The notes under the pieces: model-generated | The model's input: only the letters and a program-made list of their open reading frames with translations | Database searches by the model: none | What the model was told of the DNA's origin: nothing | Part shown: positions 1-5,676 of the stretch, piece by piece | Position numbering within the stretch: the stretch's first letter is position 1 | Layout of the letters: each line of letters starts with the position of its first letter | Made by a program: the position numbers and the translations under genes | Source of the DNA: an uncultured Elusimicrobium sp. | Lineage (GTDB): Bacteria; Elusimicrobiota; Elusimicrobia; Elusimicrobiales; Elusimicrobiaceae | Assembly (NCBI GenBank): GCA_902767385.1 | Contig: CACXHA010000105.1 | Span: 1-9,028 of the forward strand | Direction: 5' to 3' | DNA length: 9,028 nt

Positions 1-13
1 AGGTACGATTTAC

Positions 14-87
14 GTCACCGTAGCTCAGCTGGTTAGAGCGATTCTCTCATAAGGAATAGGTCGGTGGTTCGAGCCCACCCGGTGACA
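14..87 (+). tRNA. tRNA with CAT anticodon, probably elongator tRNA-Met
   Basis: A complete cloverleaf can be folded. The acceptor stem pairs 14-20 with 80-86 over seven perfect pairs. The D arm is 23-26 with 36-39. The anticodon stem is 41-45 with 53-57, including one T-G pair, around loop CTCATAA (46-52) with CAT at 48-50. The T arm is 63-67 with 75-79 and has a TTCGAGC loop. The discriminator base is A87 and the 3' CCA is not encoded, so it must be added by tRNA nucleotidyltransferase. A G1:C72 pair and an anticodon stem without three G:C pairs argue against the initiator tRNA. A CAT anticodon can also mean tRNA-Ile2 read with lysidine at position 34. The GTAGCTCAG...GGTTAGAGC start resembles elongator Met, which is why Met is preferred. 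Confidence 0.93.
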
Positions 88-93
88 AGTTTT

Positions 94-118
94 AAGGGCG
101 AAACATTTCGCCCTTTTT
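94..118 (+). terminator. Intrinsic terminator of the tRNA gene
   Basis: A nine-pair stem, AAGGGCGAA (94-102) with TTCGCCCTT (107-115), closes a four-base ACAT loop and runs into a T stretch (114-118). It begins seven bases after the tRNA discriminator base, so it ends tRNA transcription and separates it from the gene starting at 184. Confidence 0.85.
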
Positions 119-133
119 GTTTATATGAATTTT

Positions 134-164
134 TTGTGCAAAAAAATTCAAAATGTACTATGAT
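134..164 (+). promoter_or_regulatory. Candidate sigma70-type promoter for the two orphan genes
   Basis: This lies in the AT-rich gap between the tRNA terminator and the start at 184. TTGTGC (134-139) could be a weak -35 box. The -10 could be TACTAT (156-161, 16-base spacer) or TATGAT (159-164, 19-base spacer, 5 of 6 matches to TATAAT). The -35 matches only three consensus positions. Position is the main support: the preceding transcript terminates at 118 and a new gene begins 20 bases downstream. Confidence 0.35.
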
Positions 165-183
165 AGAAGTACAGGGCTTTTGT

Positions 184-891
184 ATGAAAAAAACGGTTTT
201 AATCACAAGTATTTTTTGTTTGGCTCTTGCTACGCGCGCGCAGTCTACGTGTCAAACGCGGGTAGATGCTCATCAAAAAGCAACTACCTCCCAACGCGTG
301 GAATACTGTTTGTATCCGCAAAATGACACCTCCGGCGTGCATAACCCGGGGCTTGTATTTTCCGGGGTGAGTTCACCGAACCTTACCGAACCAGAGAGAG
401 ACCAAACCCGGCCCACCGCCCGGAACAACGCTTTTAAACCGGAAGAAGTGGGGCTGAGCCAATCTTTTGTACCTACGCGGACGTTTCCTAAAATAACGGA
501 CGGGCGCGTGAGCGAACAAGAAAAAATGGAAAAACGCAAAGCTCTGGAAGAGGGCCGCCAAGCCGCGCAGGAAACTTTGGCCCAAAATCCGTGTGAAATA
601 CCAGAGGGAGTTTTTGAAGAGAATGCAGTTTTAGAACAAAAGAGTGCCGTTATTGAAACCTCCGCGGGAATCCGTGCACGCAACCGTAAACCCGGCCGGG
701 AGATGATTGAAGAAGAAGATAATAGCGAAGCTACCCCGGCTACAGCTTCCGCGCCACAAATCCCTTTAAGTGAAAGTGAATTTAATGAAGACCTTGGTGC
801 AACCGCGGATGCTACTGCCCCAATATCTTATGATTCGTACACACCACAGGAAATCCCGGTAGGTACGGCTAGTTACGCACCTGCCCAATAA
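184..891 (+). CDS. Secreted Pro/Ala/Glu-rich protein of unknown function
   Basis: This is a 235-residue protein that I do not recognise. The ATG at 184 is chosen because it starts a typical signal peptide: MKK, a hydrophobic core (residues 4-16), then a cleavage region near ALA or TRA at 16-19. An AGGG lies seven bases upstream. The open frame extends back to 64, but that would cross the tRNA and its terminator. The mature part is soluble and mostly non-globular in appearance. It has Cys23 and Cys42 flanking a polar segment (possible disulfide), a charged segment likely to be helical (110-133), another Cys at 137, an acidic run (175-182), and an Ala/Thr/Pro/Ser-rich C-terminal third ending in Ala-Pro-Ala-Gln. 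There is no lipobox and no membrane anchor after the signal peptide. It is probably co-transcribed with the next gene, nine bases downstream. It could be a periplasmic or cell-surface protein; no enzyme motif is visible. Confidence 0.75.
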   Translation: MKKTVLITSIFCLALATRAQSTCQTRVDAHQKATTSQRVEYCLYPQNDTSGVHNPGLVFSGVSSPNLTEPERDQTRPTARNNAFKPEEVGLSQSFVPTRTFPKITDGRVSEQEKMEKRKALEEGRQAAQETLAQNPCEIPEGVFEENAVLEQKSAVIETSAGIRARNRKPGREMIEEEDNSEATPATASAPQIPLSESEFNEDLGATADATAPISYDSYTPQEIPVGTASYAPAQ

Positions 892-900
892 GAGGAAAAT

Positions 901-1173
901 ATGGAAAAACTAAAACTTTATTTTAAAACGCCGTATGAAGAGAAAGGGTTGCTCAAAGCCACGCTTGATTTTGTGTTTCGTGCCGTTACGGTGGTGGTGT
1001 GGATGTATATGGTGTGGGTGTTAAGCACGCTCTTAGTGGACGCCCTGTTGCACGATTATAACCCCATTACAAAGATGTGGTGGTTTTCTTACTGTTTTAT
1101 TGTGTTTGTAGGGGGCACGTGGCTAGCGCATATTGCCCTGTTTGTAAGAGATTATTACGAAGCGGAAGATTAG
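901..1173 (+). CDS. Small protein with two membrane segments, function unknown
   Basis: This 90-residue protein has AGAGGA (891-896) four bases before its ATG and starts nine bases after the previous stop, so it is probably in the same operon. Residues 1-20 are polar and basic/acidic, suggesting a short cytoplasmic tail. Residues about 24-47 form one membrane helix rich in Val, Trp and Met. A short loop (48-58, with His51, Asp52 and Asn54) follows, then a second helix (60-82) rich in Trp and Phe, and a charged C-terminus ending YYEAED. This suggests a helical hairpin in the inner membrane with both ends inside. Size and shape loosely recall small accessory subunits such as PgaD-like proteins, but no partner synthase is nearby and I do not assign that. 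It may work with the secreted protein encoded just upstream. Confidence 0.75.
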   Translation: MEKLKLYFKTPYEEKGLLKATLDFVFRAVTVVVWMYMVWVLSTLLVDALLHDYNPITKMWWFSYCFIVFVGGTWLAHIALFVRDYYEAED

Positions 1174-1190
1174 TTTTCTTTAATTCTATT

Positions 1191-1222
1191 AAAAAACCCC
1201 CGGCGAAAACCGGGGGTTTTTA
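1191..1222. terminator. Strong bidirectional intrinsic terminator
   Basis: A 12-pair perfect stem, AAAAACCCCCGG (1192-1203) with CCGGGGGTTTTT (1210-1221), closes a CGAAAA loop. The T run on the right serves the plus-strand gene ending at 1173. On the minus strand the A run reads as a T run, so the same hairpin serves the convergent operon whose last gene ends at 1244. It sits in the 70-base gap between two convergent units, exactly where a shared terminator is expected. Confidence 0.92.
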
Positions 1223-1243
1223 ATGCATAGAGCCAAGAACTTC

Positions 1244-1702
1244 TTATTCAAACAAACTTTCGTCTTTTTGAATTTTGTTGCAAATGCGGTGGCATTTGCA
1301 TTTGGGGTTGCACACGTCGGGCAGTTTCAGCAAAATGCGCGTATCACAATCGTTAAAATCATCGGCCATTTCGCTAATAAGTTTGGCATCTTTTTCAGCC
1401 ATTTTAATAAATTCAATCCCAATGGTGTATACGTTTTCACGTTGTTTGACCCAGGCGAGTTTTGCATCTACCTCCATTTTATCTGTGCCCGGCAGTTGAA
1501 GGCTAATGGAGAACTTGTCAGCTAGCGGCGCACCCAAAAAGCTAATCATACGCATACCGGAAGCAGATAAATCAGCCAAGATGGCTACCAAAGAGGTTTC
1601 TTTTCCGTCTTGCGTTTTATAACGTAAATTGACGGGTTCAATTAAGTTGCTAATTACCGGCATACGCGGATGACGGCGTTTTTCGGAATATTTTTTAGTC
1701 AT
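1244..1702 (-). CDS. PilZ-domain protein with cysteine-rich C-terminal tail
   Basis: This 152-residue, single-domain PilZ protein probably binds cyclic di-GMP in the cytoplasm. The two PilZ signatures are present in order: the RxxxR motif as RRHPR (residues 9-13) and the [DN]xSxxG motif as DLSASG (44-49). A beta-rich stretch follows to about residue 105. Start: the ATG at 1702 has GAGGA (1713-1709) with good spacing. The frame stays open to a TTG at 1717, which lies inside the ribosome-binding region and is rejected. The start overlaps the miaB stop by eight bases, so translation is probably coupled. Oddity: after the PilZ fold there is a 30-40-residue tail with Cys119 and then C131-x3-C135-x-C137-x3-C141, which could bind a metal or cluster. 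The regulated target is unknown, since PilZ proteins act on motility, secretion or polysaccharide machinery that is not visible here. Confidence 0.88.
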   Translation of the reverse strand: MTKKYSEKRRHPRMPVISNLIEPVNLRYKTQDGKETSLVAILADLSASGMRMISFLGAPLADKFSISLQLPGTDKMEVDAKLAWVKQRENVYTIGIEFIKMAEKDAKLISEMADDFNDCDTRILLKLPDVCNPKCKCHRICNKIQKDESLFE

Positions 1703-2933
1703 GTTCAATCCTCGCAAATAAAAGTGTGCCTTCGGCTCTCTCTATCTTACAGCTTACCACACTGCCGGGGGAAAAAGCAAGCCCTGTTTGTACCCAAAAG
1801 TTCGTGGATGTTTTCCCTTTATGCGGTTCTTCCATAAGAACTTGTTGTACAGTTCCCACTTGGCGCGCATAAGCTGCTTCAGCCAGGCCTTTTACTTTAT
1901 TTAACAAAATATCCAAACGTTTTTCCAATGTTTCTTCACTATGCAGTTGCATTTGGGCGGCCACCGTACCTTGACGGGGGGAATATTTAAAACAATAAGC
2001 CGCCATAAACCGGGCTTGGTCCACTAGCGAAAGGGTTTGTTCAAAATCGGGCTCTGTTTCAGTAGGAAAGCCGACGATAATATCGGTAGAAATTTCAAAA
2101 CCGTTTGCTTGCAGGGCATGCACTTTTTCTAAGAAAATTTCGCGCGTGTAGCCGCGTTTCATTTCGCCAAGCACTTTGCTCGAACCGCTTTGCACCGGTA
2201 AGTGCACATGGCGTGCAATTTTAGGGTTATCCTTTACGGCGGCTAAAAATTGGGGCGTAAAATAAATCGGGTGTGGGCTGGTAAAACGGACGCGCTCCAC
2301 GCCGGGCACTTCGCTTACGCGGTTTAAAAGGTCTGCAAAGCTGACGTTGCCGTCCTGATAGGCATTGACCGTCTGCCCCAACAGCATAATTTCTTTGGCA
2401 CCGGCCTGAGCTTTGCGTTGCACGTCTGCTAAAATGTCGGCCGCGGGCAAACATTTAATCGGTCCGCGCACACTGGGCACAATGCAATAAGTGCAGTTAA
2501 AATTGCACCCGCGCATAATGGTAGCGTAGGCAAATAATCCCGGTTTTGCGGTGGCGGCTTTTCCCACCGGTCCAAACAAACCGCTTTTGTCTAGCGTGAG
2601 GGGGAAATTTTCAATTTCTTTGGCTCCCGAAACGATATTTAAATACGGGTAGCGTTTTTTAAGTTGGTTGCCTAAACGCTCCGCCGCGCACCCGGCAAAA
2701 ATGATAATGCGTTTGGGGTTTTGCCGTTTCCATTTGCATAGACGGCCCAAAAAAGAAATGGCGCGGTGCTCGGCGTGGTCGCGTACGGTGCAGGTGTTGA
2801 TTAAGACGGCATCTGCATCTTCCAATTTATCCGTACGCATAGCACCGCGGGCGGACAAATGCAAAAACATTTCTTCCGAGTCCGCCTCGTTCATTTGGCA
2901 ACCGTACGTTTGGATAAATACTTTGATAGGCAT
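1695..2933 (-). CDS. miaB: tRNA-2-methylthio-N6-dimethylallyladenosine synthase MiaB
   Basis: This 412-residue radical-SAM methylthiotransferase converts i6A37 to ms2i6A37 in tRNAs that read UNN codons, using two [4Fe-4S] clusters and SAM. Domains in order: an N-terminal UPF0004 domain with three cluster cysteines, C12 (YGCQMNEADSE), C48 (NTCTVRDHAEHRA) and C82 (GCAAERLG); a radical-SAM core with C143-x3-C147-x2-C150 (RGCNFNCTYC); and a C-terminal TRAM-like RNA-binding region from about 358 to 410. The phrases NTCTVRD and LGQTVNAY favour MiaB over the related RimO and MtaB. Length is slightly below the usual 430-470, with a compact linker and C-terminus. The ATG at 2933 gives the standard N-terminus, but there is no normal Shine-Dalgarno: a GC-rich hairpin and TATTTTT directly precede it. 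The 3' end overlaps the PilZ gene. Confidence 0.95.
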   Translation of the reverse strand: MPIKVFIQTYGCQMNEADSEEMFLHLSARGAMRTDKLEDADAVLINTCTVRDHAEHRAISFLGRLCKWKRQNPKRIIIFAGCAAERLGNQLKKRYPYLNIVSGAKEIENFPLTLDKSGLFGPVGKAATAKPGLFAYATIMRGCNFNCTYCIVPSVRGPIKCLPAADILADVQRKAQAGAKEIMLLGQTVNAYQDGNVSFADLLNRVSEVPGVERVRFTSPHPIYFTPQFLAAVKDNPKIARHVHLPVQSGSSKVLGEMKRGYTREIFLEKVHALQANGFEISTDIIVGFPTETEPDFEQTLSLVDQARFMAAYCFKYSPRQGTVAAQMQLHSEETLEKRLDILLNKVKGLAEAAYARQVGTVQQVLMEEPHKGKTSTNFWVQTGLAFSPGSVVSCKIERAEGTLLFARIEHD

Positions 2934-2940
2934 AAAAATA

Positions 2941-2963
2941 GGCGGCCCTGTTACCGGGCCGCC
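2941..2963 (-). terminator. GC-rich hairpin between pgi and miaB (terminator or attenuator)
   Basis: A perfect eight-pair stem, GGCGGCCC with GGGCCGCC (2941-2948 with 2956-2963), encloses a seven-base loop. On the minus strand it begins six bases after the pgi stop and is followed by TATTTTT directly before the miaB ATG. Shape and T tract fit an intrinsic terminator for the pgi transcript, although the T run is short. Because it occupies the place of the miaB ribosome-binding site, it may also limit miaB translation or act as an attenuator. Confidence 0.65.
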
Positions 2964-2969
2964 AATCGT

Positions 2970-4628
2970 CTAGAATAAGTCTGTAATTTTTTGAATGTGC
3001 TCAGCGAGCGGCTGCGTGAGGTGCAACTTAATCACGCGGCGGCCCTTTTCTTGCAAGGCCTGGAAATCCCCTAACGCCTGGGCGTTGCACAACTGCCCAA
3101 AGGTGTATTTTTGACCGGGGATGTTAATGTCACTCTCCGGGTCTGCCGACAAGATGATAAACACTCCATTGTTTCCGTCGCCTTTGTGCAGCTGCCCGGT
3201 GGAGTGTAAATAGCGCGGCCCATAACCAAACAAAACGGCGCGTTTGGTTTTGTTCATAATTTTATCGCGCAAAGCCAAAAGGGCTTTTTCCACGTCTTCG
3301 GACGGATACACATACGGCAAAATTGCCAAGTAATCGTTACTTTCCAAGAGCGAGTAAATATCTTGGCCCAATGTTTCCAGTTTAACGTTGGTGTCATCTG
3401 CGGCTAAAATCGGCGCGGATACTTCGACCGGTATATTCCCTTTAGCCAGTTTGGCCAAAATTTCTTTGGTCATGGTTTTGGCGGCTTGCACGTTGGGTTG
3501 ATCAAAGGGGTCAATGGCTAAAATCGCTCCCGCGGCGGCGGTAGCAATTTCCCACAGCAAAAACATTGCGCCAAGCTGGTACTTGTCGGTCATGTAAATC
3601 GTAAATACCGGCATTTCGTTGGCGGCTAATTGATTGGCATAGGCGGTTACTTTTTTGTCGTCTTCGCTGCCTGTAGAAAGGTGGACAAAGAAACGGTCAT
3701 CGCGGTAGGTAAAGTTGGGTACGCGTGTTTCGCCGGCCACCGGAACGATACCTTTGCCTTCTTTACCGGTAGATTCGGCTACCAGTTGTTCGGCCCACAA
3801 GCCGAATGTAGCAAAGTCGGCCGGGGTTAATAAGGTGAGTTTGTCGCGTGTTTGGTTGGCGGCGCACGCCCCCATTAAAGCGCCCAGTTCCAAAGCGGCG
3901 TTGCCTTTGATCGGCGCTTCCGGGCCGAAAGTAGCCGCTTCTTCTTTGGCAATTTCCAAGAGTTTTTTAATGTCTACCCCCATAATGGCGGCGGGCACCA
4001 TACCGAACATAGATAAGGCCGAGAAACGGCCCCCAATGTCGGCCGGGTTTAAAAATACTTTGCGAAATTTTTTATCTTTGGCTAATTTCTCTAAACCTGT
4101 GCCCGGGTCGGTAATGGCGATGAAATTTTGGCCGGGTACTTTAATGCCGGCTTTTTTAACTTCTTCGTAGAAATAGGCAAATTGGGAAGACGGTTCCACC
4201 GTACCGCCGGATTTGCTGGCAAAAATAAACAGCGTTTCGGCCGGGTTGATGCGGGCGCGGGCAGAGCCGACCCAATCGGGGTTGGTGGTATCTAATACAA
4301 TCAGTTCGGGGTATCCGGCTTGTTTGCCAAATACGGTGCGGATTACCTCGGGCGCTAACGAAGAACCGCCCATCCCCATCACGACACAATGCTTAAAATT
4401 GGCTTTTGCTTCTTGGGCAAAATTAAGGACATCATCCACGCGCTCCAACGTCCAATCATACACCTTTTGCCAGCCGAGGAATTTAACGATAAAGTCTTTA
4501 TGGTAATCGTCTTGTTTCCACAGGGTAGGGTCTTTGGCCCAAAACTTGGTGTTAAATTCCAGGGTGTCTAATTTGATCTCGCCTTCGCGGATAATACCTT
4601 GGGCTAACAGATTTGCTTGTGTCTTCAT
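2970..4628 (-). CDS. pgi: Glucose-6-phosphate isomerase
   Basis: This 552-residue cytoplasmic enzyme interconverts glucose 6-phosphate and fructose 6-phosphate in glycolysis/gluconeogenesis. Two SIS-type sugar-phosphate domains are visible: GMGGSSLAPEV (85-95) and SKSGGTVEPSS (139-149), then DIGGRFSALS (197-206), which matches the PGI signature with its conserved Arg. Next come EQLVAESTGKEGKG (280-293), PFDQPNVQAAK (374-384) and, near the C-terminus, RYLHSTGQLHKG (472-483), which probably carries the catalytic His. This pattern is like the isomerase half of bifunctional transaldolase/phosphoglucose isomerases, but no transaldolase domain is fused here. The ATG at 4628 is preceded by AGGAAGGAAG (4646-4637), eight bases away. 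An in-frame upstream extension to 4709 would run into rpiB and is rejected. The gene starts 28 bases after rpiB. Confidence 0.95.
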   Translation of the reverse strand: MKTQANLLAQGIIREGEIKLDTLEFNTKFWAKDPTLWKQDDYHKDFIVKFLGWQKVYDWTLERVDDVLNFAQEAKANFKHCVVMGMGGSSLAPEVIRTVFGKQAGYPELIVLDTTNPDWVGSARARINPAETLFIFASKSGGTVEPSSQFAYFYEEVKKAGIKVPGQNFIAITDPGTGLEKLAKDKKFRKVFLNPADIGGRFSALSMFGMVPAAIMGVDIKKLLEIAKEEAATFGPEAPIKGNAALELGALMGACAANQTRDKLTLLTPADFATFGLWAEQLVAESTGKEGKGIVPVAGETRVPNFTYRDDRFFVHLSTGSEDDKKVTAYANQLAANEMPVFTIYMTDKYQLGAMFLLWEIATAAAGAILAIDPFDQPNVQAAKTMTKEILAKLAKGNIPVEVSAPILAADDTNVKLETLGQDIYSLLESNDYLAILPYVYPSEDVEKALLALRDKIMNKTKRAVLFGYGPRYLHSTGQLHKGDGNNGVFIILSADPESDINIPGQKYTFGQLCNAQALGDFQALQEKGRRVIKLHLTQPLAEHIQKITDLF

Positions 4629-4636
4629 AGTTACTT

Positions 4637-4646
4637 CTTCCTTCCT
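4637..4646 (-). promoter_or_regulatory. Ribosome-binding site of pgi
   Basis: The minus strand reads AGGAAGGAAG here, a purine-rich double GGAAG ending eight bases before the ATG at 4628. It decides the pgi start against the in-frame extension reaching back to 4709 inside rpiB. Confidence 0.75.
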
Positions 4647-4656
4647 ATCATTAAGT

Positions 4657-5109
4657 TTATTTAAAATGTGCGTTTTCAAACGCAAGTATTTTTTGGACGC
4701 GTTTCTCATAGGAGGACCCTGTGATAAAAGCAGCGCCTAAAAATTGTTTAATTACTTCTTCGGCTAGTTCCGGGCCGATGACTAGTGCCCCTAAACAAAG
4801 CACGTTTAAGTTGTCGTGCTCTACGGCTTGGTGGGCGGAATAAGCGTCGTGGCAGACGCACGCGCGGATTCCTTTTACTTTGTTAGCGGCAATACACATA
4901 CCCACGCCCGAGCCGCAAACTAAAATGGCGCGGTCCGCTTCACCGCTGACTACTTTTTGGGCGGCCGCGAGGGCAAAGTCCGGGAAGTCCACCCGCTCGC
5001 ACGAGTTAGTGCCGCAGTCAAGTACCGTATGTTTTTGATCTTTGAGTACCCGTAAGACCGTTTCTTTTAATGCAAAACCTGCGTGGTCGCAACCGATTGC
5101 TATTTTCAT
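4657..5109 (-). CDS. rpiB: Ribose-5-phosphate isomerase B
   Basis: This 150-residue RpiB/LacA-family sugar-phosphate isomerase interconverts ribose 5-phosphate and ribulose 5-phosphate in the non-oxidative pentose phosphate pathway. The family N-terminus MKIAIGCDHAGFALK carries the substrate-binding Asp8 and His9. The active-site loop CGSGVGMCIAANK begins at the catalytic Cys65. DAYSAHQAVEHDNLNVLCLG supplies the conserved late His98. Length matches the family (about 145-155). The start at 5109 is chosen because the protein begins exactly at the family N-terminus and its ATG overlaps the gmhA stop as TAATG; the longer open frame to 5163 lies inside gmhA. Related enzymes can isomerise allose or galactose phosphates, but nothing nearby suggests that. 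Confidence 0.94.
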   Translation of the reverse strand: MKIAIGCDHAGFALKETVLRVLKDQKHTVLDCGTNSCERVDFPDFALAAAQKVVSGEADRAILVCGSGVGMCIAANKVKGIRACVCHDAYSAHQAVEHDNLNVLCLGALVIGPELAEEVIKQFLGAAFITGSSYEKRVQKILAFENAHFK

Positions 5110-5666
5110 TAGTAGGCCTGGTCCACCAGTTCGCACATACAATGGCCCATAAAGATATGGCACGCTTGAATATGCGGGGTGTTGTTAGATTTTACAACTA
5201 AAGGTAAATCACAAATTCCTTTAATGGTGCCGCCGTCTTTACCTAAGAAAGCCGCGGTGTAGCAGCCTTTGCGTTTGGCTAGCGCCAAGGCTAAATAAAC
5301 GTTTTTGCTATTGCCCGACGTGGAAATACCAATTACCACGTCCCCGGCCTGGGCAAATCCGTCTATTTGGCGGGAAAATACTACGTCATAGGAATAATCG
5401 TTGCCAATCGCGGTTAAGGTAGAGGTATTGGTGTTAAGTGCCAGGGCGGGCAAAGAGGGACGTTCCTTTTTAAAGCGGCCTACAAATTCGGCGGCAATAT
5501 GTTGGGCATCCCCGGCGCTGCCGCCGTTACCCATTAAAATTACTTTGTGTCCGTTTTGAAAGCATTTAATTACTTCTTGGGCCAAGGTTTCCACCGAACC
5601 GGCTAAATTTTCTTTGACGTATTTTACCACTTCAATCAGTTCATCGGCTTGTTGTTGTACAAACAT
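5109..5666 (-). CDS. gmhA: Sedoheptulose-7-phosphate isomerase (phosphoheptose isomerase)
   Basis: This 185-residue SIS-domain enzyme converts D-sedoheptulose 7-phosphate to D-glycero-D-manno-heptose 7-phosphate, the first committed step to ADP-heptose for the LPS inner core or other heptose glycans. The P-loop-like phosphate site GNGGSAGDAQH (46-56) and TSGNS (116-120) are present. The metal/catalytic set seen in E. coli GmhA is matched in spacing: His56 and Glu60 (HIAAE), then Gln167 and His175 (QACHIFMGH). Length is normal. GAGAGG (5676-5671) precedes the ATG by four bases, and batE ends ten bases upstream. The related DnaA-binding protein DiaA has a similar fold, but the conserved His/Glu and Gln/His pairs favour an active isomerase. 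The rest of the heptose pathway (such as hldE) is not in the window. Confidence 0.92.
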   Translation of the reverse strand: MFVQQQADELIEVVKYVKENLAGSVETLAQEVIKCFQNGHKVILMGNGGSAGDAQHIAAEFVGRFKKERPSLPALALNTNTSTLTAIGNDYSYDVVFSRQIDGFAQAGDVVIGISTSGNSKNVYLALALAKRKGCYTAAFLGKDGGTIKGICDLPLVVKSNNTPHIQACHIFMGHCMCELVDQAY

Positions 5667-5676
5667 AAAACCTCTC

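Noticed and set aside
1..120. tRNA as an integration site for a mobile element
   Set aside because: No integrase, direct repeat of the tRNA 3' end, or composition change was seen in the following sequence.
64..183. N-terminal extension of the secreted orphan back into the tRNA
   Set aside because: The frame is open, but it would begin inside the tRNA gene and cross its terminator. The ATG at 184 starts a clean signal peptide and has its own upstream AGGG.
273..683. Minus-strand open frame of 136 residues opposite the secreted orphan
   Set aside because: It has no ribosome-binding site or domain. The plus-strand frame has a signal peptide and a coupled downstream gene, so this one is taken as a shadow.
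3715..4170. Long plus-strand open frame opposite pgi
   Set aside because: It is a shadow of the pgi coding sequence, without a ribosome-binding site or recognisable protein features.
4629..4709. 27-residue N-terminal extension of Pgi
   Set aside because: It lies in the rpiB 3' end, has a basic sequence unlike the family, and the strong AGGAAGGAAG site points to the ATG at 4628.
5110..5163. 18-residue N-terminal extension of RpiB
   Set aside because: It lies inside gmhA; RpiB proteins begin with MKIAIGCDHAG, and the ATG at 5109 overlaps the gmhA stop.
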